The translations under genes were made by a program, and so were the position numbers. Below the pieces are notes generated by a model. The model saw only the letters and a program-made list of their open reading frames with translations. It did no database searches and was not told the DNA's origin. From the NCBI RefSeq assembly GCF_017939745.1, contig NZ_JAGKQQ010000002.1:558001-622000 (forward strand): a stretch of DNA of 64,000 bases, given 5' to 3'. This document shows positions 8,301 to 14,275 of this stretch, piece after piece (positions within the stretch are counted from its first letter, which is position 1; each line of letters begins with the position of its first letter). This DNA is from Gemmata palustris (GTDB lineage: Bacteria; Planctomycetota; Planctomycetia; Gemmatales; Gemmataceae).

Positions 8301-10027
8301 TCGCGTCCGGCCGGTTCGGGGTAGACGCCGAGTATCTGGTGAACGCGGACGAGATCTCGATCAAGATGGCGCAGGGCGCGAAGCCCGGCGAGGGCGGCCA
8401 GTTGATGGGCAAGAAGGTGACGACCGAGATCGCGGAGATCCGGTTCGCCAAGCCCGGTACGGACCTCATCAGCCCGCCGCCGCACCACGACATTTACAGC
8501 ATCGAAGACCTTGCGCAGCTCATCTACGACCTGAAGGCGGTGAAGCCCGGCACGCCGGTTTCGGTGAAGCTGGTCGCGGTGGAGAACATCGGGACCATCG
8601 CGGTCGGCGTGGCGAAGGCCGGGGCCGACATCATCGAGATCGATGGTATCGACGGCGGCACCGGCGCCGCGATGGTGTCGAGCAAGGAGCACGCCGGGTT
8701 GCCGAGCGAGATGGGGCTCGCGGAAGCGCATCAGGCGCTCGTCGTGAACGGACTCCGCACGAGCGTGAAGCTCCGGGTCGGAGGTGGGATCAAGAACGGG
8801 CACGACGTCATCAAGTACGCCCTGTTCGGCGCGGACGAGTTCAGCTTCGGTCAGGGGTTGATGGTGTCGGTCGGGTGCATCGTGTGCAAGTCGTGCCACA
8901 TCCCGAACTGCCCGACGGGGATCACCGGTAGCCCGGAAATCTTCAAGGGGCACCCGGAACACACGAAGGCATATCTGCACGCGGTCGCGCATGAGGTGCG
9001 GGTGTTGCTGTCCCGTATGGGGTTCAAGCACATCTCCGAGATCACCGGGCGCTCGGACCTGCTGGTCCCGCGCACGGACCTGAAGGAAAAGCACCCGCGG
9101 CCCGCACTGTTGGACCTCTCGAAGTTCATTCAGCCCGACATGGCCCTGTCGCGGCTCGCCGAAACGCACCCGCAGACGCCCCCGGGCCGCGGGCTGTGCG
9201 ACATTACCGGGTCGCTCAACGACCGGCTCTTCGCGGCCGCATTCGACGCGATCGACACCGCTCAGAACGCAGACCTCGTATTCCGGGTGCGCAACTCGGA
9301 CCGCGCGGTGGGGGCGACGGTCGCGGGCCAGATCGCGAAACTGTACGGCCGCGAGGGGATGCCGAACCACCGCAAGATTAAGGCGCGGCTCGAAGGAGAG
9401 GTGGGGCAGAGCTTCGGTGCCTGGTGCGTCACCGGGCTCGATCTGGAATTGCGTGGGTTCGCTCAAGACGGCGTCGCAAAGGGCATCTCCGGCGGCACGG
9501 TGGTCGTCACGCTCGACTACACCATCAGCAACTACGGTGGCGAAATCCAGAGCGTGACCGGCAACAACGTGGGGTACGGGGCGACCGGCGGAACCATCTT
9601 CATCGGCGGCCGCGCCGGGCACCGACTCGGCATCCGCAACTCGGGCGCGACAATCGTGGCCGAGGCCGCGGGCAAGTATGCGTGCGAGTACATGACGCGC
9701 GGGAAGGTGCTCATCCTGGGACCGGTCGAGAACGAGATCGGCTCGGGCATGACCGGCGGCGAGCTGTTCATCTTCGACCCGAAGACGGACGTGCCCGCGA
9801 AGCTGCACGGCAAGAGCGTGACCGTGATCGACTGTGCCCACGTCGATTACGAGTGGATGCACCCGCTGCTGCACCAGTACTTCGCGCGGACCGGGAGCCG
9901 TCAGGCCGAGTACCTGTTGAAGAACTGGGCCGACGTGCGCCGCGGCCGCCGACTGCGCAAGGTACTGCCGCTCGCGGTGGCCCGTGCGATGGAAGACCTC
10001 AAAACGGCCGGCACCAACGCGGGGTGA
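5306..10027 (+). CDS. gltB: Glutamate synthase, large (alpha) subunit
   Basis: Large subunit of glutamate synthase, which hydrolyses glutamine, channels ammonia and reductively aminates 2-oxoglutarate to glutamate. 1573 residues from the ATG at 5306, which has GGTGAAGG just upstream; a GTG at 5294 is an alternative. The class II amidotransferase nucleophile is the Cys in HDACGIGGIA, residue 25, suggesting cleavage of a short propeptide. The central linker and FMN-binding barrel follow (SNSGEGGE and IDGIDGGTGAAM are recognisable), then the 3Fe-4S ligands C1191, C1197 and C1202 with the usual 6- and 5-residue spacing. The C-terminal GXGXG beta-helix (GGTVVV, GNNVGYGATGG) is complete. No small subunit gene gltD is adjacent, which is unusual for a bacterial NADPH enzyme. 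Confidence 0.97.
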   Translation: MNATGLERVRSGNLLYTDEVGHDACGIGGIAARDGKPSAELLRKAIGALKAMEHRGGVCGDAGDGAGLLFATPQAFFKEEAKRLRFDGARDLRSEDVIAVGVLFIFETEPARADAVRALVRDALSGGPVKFLGFRPVPVHNDVLPAKARATRPAAIEQALFKVEGDAVAADRWLVLSRLELRERLATAKLAAYVVSLSASLVGYKGLMTSGQLAGFYQDFTNPAFETGIATFHRRYSTNTFPNWVLAQPFRLTCHNGEINTVRTTRNAVSAFARGLQPPLPGGDLLTPKMSDSASLDEWVEYLMREQNWSLLRALRLSVPPVWDTEADVWGQEAFDLFTYYRRTFGSLAAWDGPAGIIGTDGRMLVGLVDRMGLRPVRWCSDSRGWLYIGSESGVFGLDTTTIVASGQLQPGQMIALDTETGERLDSYQIMARVVTEAQSELGDVRDLNRRQIIIPEGFDYTRQTDDTVGAMLTDRSWSLDHLLQAAGWDFDRAVFVREMAKLKKEPLSSMGHDRVLTVFSAHHPTLFKYLQQTFAEVTNPPIDPYREGGAMSLTTYLGRGPLTSAAGTGGAEAEALPTRQMELPSPVISDAIVEEIRQNEVLGFKLLDATFPLQGGTDALRSSLVALQSAAEKAVHDGYHVLCLSDKEACKRGIFPIPSLLALGAVHQYLCRQGLRDKCSLIVQAGDIQEGHDICCLVAFGADAVHPYLMLRLVKDGLTFKDPDSKQELKIDAREALENLFAALEDTIKKVISKMGITTIEGYRGAQLFEAVGFGPDLMAFLGEFPSRLSGIGFAELVDDAQWRVQQAEKMTVLGRNRDYHAFNAKVRMALRDAVKEAHPEPEQGGGEMAYTAPPSDDDPGASQRVADKFIKFTDMVNTRVPTVLRDLFSIKPGAQITPLADVQPAGSMIADHFRGAAMSHGALTGASHMTIAAAVNELGATSNSGEGGEARWRNDLPERAYGAFWEKVRAQRVAHPEIYTLDGDIAKSRFRSRIRQIASGRFGVDAEYLVNADEISIKMAQGAKPGEGGQLMGKKVTTEIAEIRFAKPGTDLISPPPHHDIYSIEDLAQLIYDLKAVKPGTPVSVKLVAVENIGTIAVGVAKAGADIIEIDGIDGGTGAAMVSSKEHAGLPSEMGLAEAHQALVVNGLRTSVKLRVGGGIKNGHDVIKYALFGADEFSFGQGLMVSVGCIVCKSCHIPNCPTGITGSPEIFKGHPEHTKAYLHAVAHEVRVLLSRMGFKHISEITGRSDLLVPRTDLKEKHPRPALLDLSKFIQPDMALSRLAETHPQTPPGRGLCDITGSLNDRLFAAAFDAIDTAQNADLVFRVRNSDRAVGATVAGQIAKLYGREGMPNHRKIKARLEGEVGQSFGAWCVTGLDLELRGFAQDGVAKGISGGTVVVTLDYTISNYGGEIQSVTGNNVGYGATGGTIFIGGRAGHRLGIRNSGATIVAEAAGKYACEYMTRGKVLILGPVENEIGSGMTGGELFIFDPKTDVPAKLHGKSVTVIDCAHVDYEWMHPLLHQYFARTGSRQAEYLLKNWADVRRGRRLRKVLPLAVARAMEDLKTAGTNAG

Positions 10028-10103
10028 TCGGCCCCGCGAGTTCCAGCTCGTTCCTTCATCGCAAGGGCGATTTGTTGAAACGATAACTTTAGCCCTCCGA
10101 ACA

Positions 10104-10139
10104 CAGGTGCGCCCCTCGTTTTTGAGTGTGTCGCACCTG
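10104..10139. repeat. 8-bp inverted repeat after gltB
   Basis: CAGGTGCG at 10104-10111 is matched by CGCACCTG at 10132-10139 around a 20-base loop containing TTTTT. It could act as a weak gltB terminator, but the T-run is in the loop and not after the stem. Confidence 0.4.
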
Positions 10140-10142
10140 CCG

Positions 10143-10420
10143 GCTAACAATTGCTAACATTTCTGGGTCCGAGCGACCTCGCGGACCCGATAAAACCATC
10201 TAACCTGTTGCCATTTCAGAGTTTCCGGCACGGACACCCATCTCAAAACCCGCGCCAATTGCTAACATTCACTAACATTTCTGCGGTTTGACCTCGCGTT
10301 TGGAGCATCTCGTTACCCGCAATCACTCTCTTCACTCGGGTGTTGGGCGCGCCAATATTCCGCCGGCACGCCCCAATTAATCAATTGTACACTAGTGGAC
10401 GAATTTTTGCAAACAGTTCC
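10143..10420. repeat. Modular intergenic element, copy 1
   Basis: This 278-base stretch shares three separated blocks with 42987-43252. Block 1 is GCTAACAATTGCTAACATTT (direct repeat of GCTAACA) at 10143. Block 2 is a second CTAACA pair ending TCTGCG at 10261. Block 3 is AATTGTACACTAGTG at 10383, ending CAAACAGTTCC at 10420. The block spacing is 118 and 122 bases here and 116 and 112 in copy 2, while the DNA between blocks is diverged. It lies between the convergent genes gltB and the unknown gene at 10521, so it is not simply a promoter. No inverted terminal repeats or coding frame were seen. Confidence 0.6.
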
Positions 10421-10520
10421 GATCCGAAAACGCGAATTTGTTGCGGAGATGTGTACGACAATGGCGCTGCAAGGGAGTCGAAAGGCTCCCTCTGAAACCG
10501 CGGTGACGGCTCTGGTGAGG

Positions 10521-10862
10521 CTATTTGAGTGGAGACGTGCTTTCGTCGTGTGCTTCGGTTTCGATGGTCGATTCGTTCAGCAAGTCACTGAGAATGTTGT
10601 CGGTCCACCAATCCGGCGGCGCGCCTTCCCACATCGGCCCAAACACAGTTGGTGGCACCGGCGTATCGTCCGTCCACTTCTCTTTTTCTGCCAATCGAGT
10701 TAGTCGGTCAAAGGCGCGTGCAGGAGCCGCCAGATGGCCGACCGTGCCCAACGTGACAACTCGAAGCAGGCTCCGCACAGCGGCGTCGTCGGCGAAGGCG
10801 CTGCCGCCAGCGCTAACGGCCTCATAAGTGCGAGCAAGTGGTTTTTTGGAGCGTTGGTCCAA
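10521..10862 (-). CDS. Hypothetical protein, 113 residues
   Basis: Unrecognised small protein. It starts at a TTG at 10862, 15 bases after the stop of the upstream HTH gene, so the two probably share a transcript. The composition is protein-like, with a Trp-rich stretch (GPMWEGAPPDWWTDNILSDL) in the C-terminal half. There is no signal peptide or membrane segment. No family could be assigned. A small protein encoded right behind an HTH regulator could be its partner, but nothing in the sequence proves this. The TTG start is not supported by a convincing ribosome binding site. Confidence 0.5.
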   Translation of the reverse strand: MDQRSKKPLARTYEAVSAGGSAFADDAAVRSLLRVVTLGTVGHLAAPARAFDRLTRLAEKEKWTDDTPVPPTVFGPMWEGAPPDWWTDNILSDLLNESTIETEAHDESTSPLK

Positions 10863-10877
10863 AACTTTTTAACGACC

Positions 10878-11453
10878 TCAGCCCCGGCGCCCGGGGGGCT
10901 TCACCTTCTCGTGGATGAGCTTGACGAACTGTTCGAGGAACTCGAAATACTCGGTCCCCGCGATCTCCTTCACGCGGCAGACGAGGTGCCGCCGGCGCTC
11001 GATCAGATCGACACAGGTGTCCACACCGAGCTTCACGAGCGGCCCGCCCGGGGCCTGCATGTCCAGGAGTTCCTGCACCTCGTCCGGGCGCAGCTCGATC
11101 GCGCGGTCGCGGTTGCGTTCCAGCCAGGCGACGAGTTCGGGCAACTGGGCGCGTTCGTAAAGGAGGTTGAGCGTCTCCTCGTCGGCCGCCGGTTTGCCGT
11201 GCATGCGCGGCAACAAACGTTCGAGCGGGAGCGTGCGCAATTCACTTACTGTCAGACCGAGTGCGTCTGCGCACTGACTGACCGTGAGGTTCCGAAGCTG
11301 GCGCTTCGGCCCGCCCTGGAGGATCTGACGAACCGTGTGCCGGTTCAGGCGGGCGATCCGGGCAAAAACTTCTTGGTTCCAACCGCGCTCTTCGACGAGC
11401 CGAGCGATCTTGTTTGCGAGTTCGGCCCCGAGCCCCGGAGATGCCCCGTTCAT
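10878..11453 (-). CDS. XRE-type helix-turn-helix protein
   Basis: Probable DNA-binding regulator of about 191 residues. The start at 11453 (MNGASPGLGAEL) was chosen because the frame upstream runs into the terminator hairpin of the next gene. The N-terminal 65 residues hold a Cro/C1-type HTH: ERGWNQEVFARIARLNRHTV followed by a recognition helix, then LTVSQCADALGLTVSELRTL. The rest is helical and charged with no recognised domain (LVAWLERNRDRAIELRPDEV). It is followed 15 bases later by the 113-residue unknown gene. The target is unknown. Confidence 0.72.
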   Translation of the reverse strand: MNGASPGLGAELANKIARLVEERGWNQEVFARIARLNRHTVRQILQGGPKRQLRNLTVSQCADALGLTVSELRTLPLERLLPRMHGKPAADEETLNLLYERAQLPELVAWLERNRDRAIELRPDEVQELLDMQAPGGPLVKLGVDTCVDLIERRRHLVCRVKEIAGTEYFEFLEQFVKLIHEKVKPPGRRG

Positions 11454-11539
11454 CCGTGCTAACCCCGTTGGCGTTTTCCGTCTCTTGGCAATACTAATGC
11501 CGGGCCGCGTCGGTGGAAGAGAAGAGTTGGCAATCGGGC

Positions 11540-11588
11540 GGAAAAAACGCCCCCGCCGGCCGTTCAAGGTGAACGGCCGGCGGGGGCG
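11540..11588 (-). terminator. Minus-strand terminator of the Cys-rich protein gene
   Basis: Perfect 19-bp inverted repeat (arms 11548-11566 and 11570-11588, loop AGG). Read on the minus strand it is followed by TTTTTTC. It lies 22 bases after the stop of the gene ending at 11611. Confidence 0.88.
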
Positions 11589-11610
11589 CGGGTCAAAAAC
11601 TGGTCAGCGA

Positions 11611-12129
11611 TCAGTACGGGCTGGTGCTCCCGGCCAGCCCGCTCGCCCCGCTCACTTGCGGGAGCGGTTGCGGGATGCTGGCGCCGCCCTTCGGCGGGGT
11701 GGTCGGGGGCTTCGGCATTTCCTTCGGCGGGGTCGTGGTGCCCCCGGTGACGGGCGGGGTGGCCGGAACCACAGTGGCGGCCCCGCCGCACGGGTCGCAG
11801 GCCGGGGCGCAGCAGCCGTGAGACTTCTTGCTGGTCCAGCGCCCCTTCAGCTTGTCGAGCAGGTTGGGCTTGGCCGCGGCGCAGGGGTCACACGGCGCGG
11901 GGGCCGGGGCCGGAGCGCAGCAGTCGTGGGACTTCTTGCCGAAGCGGGCCTTCAGCTTGTCGAACAGACCGACCTTGGTACTCCCGCAATCGCACGGGGC
12001 CGGGGCCCCGCAGTTGCTGCACCCGGCCCCGGAGACCACGACCGGCGCGGGCGCCGCGGCCGGAGGTTGGGCAACCGGATCGGCCCCGGCCAGTGCTGCC
12101 GAGGTCATGAGTAGGAACGCGGCTGTCAC
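11611..12129 (-). CDS. Secreted Cys/Pro/Ala-rich repeat protein
   Basis: Predicted exported low-complexity protein of 172 residues. I chose the GTG at 12129 because AGGA lies about 7 bases upstream and the start begins a signal peptide (MTAAFLLMTSAALAGA). The mature part holds two imperfect repeats of the form DKLK-x-R-x(2,4)-KKSH-x-CCAPA, each followed by CDPC or a similar Cys pair, plus CSNCGAPAPCDCG before them. The C-terminus is a Pro/Thr/Gly tail. About a dozen Cys residues in CC and CxxC pairs suggest disulfide cross-linking or metal binding outside the cytoplasm. Similar short KSHDCC repeat proteins are, from memory, frequent in Gemmata relatives. Function unknown. It has its own terminator. 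Confidence 0.78.
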   Translation of the reverse strand: MTAAFLLMTSAALAGADPVAQPPAAAPAPVVVSGAGCSNCGAPAPCDCGSTKVGLFDKLKARFGKKSHDCCAPAPAPAPCDPCAAAKPNLLDKLKGRWTSKKSHGCCAPACDPCGGAATVVPATPPVTGGTTTPPKEMPKPPTTPPKGGASIPQPLPQVSGASGLAGSTSPY

Positions 12130-12421
12130 GATGGGTATCCTCCGAAAGAGTTGAGTTGCCGTGAAGAAATCAAACTCACGGTTTCTCGCATCGACCCGGC
12201 CGTGACGGATTCGTGAAGCGCGTGAAGGAAATCTGTGACAATGTCGGGTGGCGGGGGCGCGGTCGCGCCGCGCGCGCCGCCCCGCGCGAGAAGAGCGCAT
12301 CTGCCGCGCGCGCCGACCGCGCCGGCGGCCCGCGTCCCGACTCCGGCAGGTTGGGGTTGCTGATTCAGTGGACATCCGTTCTAAATACAGGGTCATCGCC
12401 GAACGACCCGAGGACCGACCC
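12130..12421. other. Divergent spacer between the Cys-rich gene and recJ
   Basis: About 290 bases between divergent starts, so it should hold both promoters. The recJ frame stays open through its right half, but that part is Arg/Ala-rich and looks like high-G+C read-through. No convincing -35/-10 pair was identified. Confidence 0.4.
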
Positions 12422-14200
12422 GTGGCCCGTGCAGAAAAGCAGTGGCACCTGCTCCCGTCCGACCCGACCGCGACCAACCGGCTCGCGGGGACGGCGCGGG
12501 TGTCGTCGGTCGTGGCGCAGCTCCTCATCAACCGCGGCGTGCGGGACGCGGCGGCGGCCCGCCGGTTCCTCGAAACACCGCTCGGGGGCCTGCTCCCGCC
12601 GATGGCGCTACCCGGGGTCCGGGACGCCGCGGACCGCATCGCACGGGCCATTACGGACAAGCGGCGCATCTGCGTGTACGGCGACTACGACGTGGACGGC
12701 GTGACCGGCACGTCCGTGCTGCTCCGCATCCTCGGCAAACTCGGAGCGGACGTGCAGTTTCACGTCCCGTTGCGACTGTCCGAAGGGTACGGGCTGAACA
12801 GCGAGCGGCTGCGCGACCTGCAGCGCTCCGGCGTCTCGATGGTGGTGAGCGTGGATTGCGGGATCGCGAGCCTCGCGGAAGCCCAGGTCGCGCGCGACAT
12901 CGGCCTGGAACTGATTATCACCGACCACCACGAGATGAAGATAGGGCTGGACGGCCCCATTCTCCCGCTGGCGTCGGTCCTCGTTCACCCGCGGTTACCT
13001 GCGCCCGAGCCGTACCCGTTCGGCGACCTGTCCGGGGCCGGGGTCGCGTTCAAACTGGCGTGGGCGGTCGCGCAGCGCGCCTGCGGTTCGGAACGGGTGC
13101 CCGCCGAAATGCGCGAACTCCTGCTCGACGCGGTCGGCCTCGCCGCCCTCGGTCTGGTCGCCGACGTCGTCCCACTGCGCGATGAGAACCGAATTTTCGT
13201 GCGCCACGGGCTGGAGCGCATCCGCACGAACCCCTCCACGGGGCTCAAAGCGCTCCTCGACGCCAGCGGAGTGAAGCCGGACCAGGTACTGACGTCCGAA
13301 GACGTCGGATTCAAACTCGCCCCCCGACTGAACGCCGCGGGGCGCCTGGGTTGCGCGAGTTTCGCGGTCGAGTTGTTGACGACGACCTCGGGGGTCAAGG
13401 CGGTTCAGCTCGCGCAACAACTCGAAGCCATGAATAGTGACCGACAGGCGCACGAGCGCAAATATACCCAAGCCGCGAAAGAGATGGTCGAGGAACAATT
13501 CGCGAACGACCCGGCCATCGTGGTCGGCTCCACGGACTGGCACCCCGGCGTGGTCGGGATCGTCGCGAGCCGGTTGGTGGATTACTTCGGCAAACCGGCA
13601 CTGGTGATCGCGATACAGCCGAACGAGGCCGTCGCCACGGGCTCCGCCCGGAGCGTCCCCGGGTTCGCGCTCCACACCGCACTCGTGGCGTGCGACGACG
13701 TACTCGAAGGGCACGGGGGCCACGCGGCGGCGGCCGGCTTCAAGGTGCGCCCGGAACGCATCCCGGCTCTACGCGATAGATTCAACGCTTACGTCACGAG
13801 CCACTACCCCGGTGGCGCGCCGGCCCAGCAACTCACGCTCGACGCGGAAGTTCCCCTCTCCGCCATCACGTTCGGGCTACTGAAGGACCTCGACAAGTTG
13901 GAACCCTACGGCGCTGCGAACCCGAAGCCGAAGTTCCTCGCGTCGGGACTGAAGGTGGAAGGCGCGCGCCTCATCGGTACGGGCGAAGTGCAGCGCCACA
14001 TGGACTTCCGCGTGCGCCAGGGCGAAACGACGATCCGCTGCGTCGCGTGGGGCATGGCCGACCGGTTGGAAGAGTTGATGAGCAGCAACGGCGACTGCTG
14101 CCTGGCCTTCACGCCGAAGATCAACGAATGGAAGGGTTACAAAAAGATCGAGCTCCAGGTGATCGACCTGAAGCCCGGAAAAATGGTGTCGCTGGTATAA
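12422..14200 (+). CDS. recJ: Single-stranded-DNA-specific exonuclease RecJ
   Basis: 5'-3' exonuclease on single-stranded DNA, used in recombination, mismatch and base excision repair. 592 residues from the GTG at 12422 (GAGGA about 8 bases upstream), close to the family length; the frame is open back to 12248 but that part is Arg-rich. The DHH catalytic motifs are complete: GDYDVDG (D88, D90, D92), SVDCG (D145) and TDHH (168-170). The DHHA1 motif GGHAAAAG and an OB-fold C-terminal half (LDKLEPYGAANPKPKF onward) follow. This is the second DHH-superfamily enzyme in the window. Confidence 0.95.
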   Translation: MARAEKQWHLLPSDPTATNRLAGTARVSSVVAQLLINRGVRDAAAARRFLETPLGGLLPPMALPGVRDAADRIARAITDKRRICVYGDYDVDGVTGTSVLLRILGKLGADVQFHVPLRLSEGYGLNSERLRDLQRSGVSMVVSVDCGIASLAEAQVARDIGLELIITDHHEMKIGLDGPILPLASVLVHPRLPAPEPYPFGDLSGAGVAFKLAWAVAQRACGSERVPAEMRELLLDAVGLAALGLVADVVPLRDENRIFVRHGLERIRTNPSTGLKALLDASGVKPDQVLTSEDVGFKLAPRLNAAGRLGCASFAVELLTTTSGVKAVQLAQQLEAMNSDRQAHERKYTQAAKEMVEEQFANDPAIVVGSTDWHPGVVGIVASRLVDYFGKPALVIAIQPNEAVATGSARSVPGFALHTALVACDDVLEGHGGHAAAAGFKVRPERIPALRDRFNAYVTSHYPGGAPAQQLTLDAEVPLSAITFGLLKDLDKLEPYGAANPKPKFLASGLKVEGARLIGTGEVQRHMDFRVRQGETTIRCVAWGMADRLEELMSSNGDCCLAFTPKINEWKGYKKIELQVIDLKPGKMVSLV

Positions 14201-14204
14201 CCAA

Positions 14205-14275
14205 GAGTGAGCGGGTGAAGGGGTGAAAAGACAAACGCTTGGAATCTGTCTTTTCACCCCTTCGCCCGCTCACTC
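14205..14275. repeat. 29-bp inverted repeat between convergent genes
   Basis: Arms 14205-14233 and 14247-14275 match at 28 of 29 positions around a 13-base loop. It sits exactly in the gap between recJ (+) and the gene ending at 14276 (-), so it may work as a bidirectional terminator. The length and near-perfection also fit a mobile palindrome. Confidence 0.8.

Noticed and set aside
5321-10150. Long antisense open frames opposite gltB (762 and 846 codons)
   Set aside because: They mirror gltB in high-G+C DNA, are His/Arg/Asp-rich and match no family; gltB itself is certain.
10143-10162. Resemblance of GCTAACAATT to integron attC ends
   Set aside because: The required RYYYAAC / GTTRRRY pairing is not present and no integrase gene is in the window.
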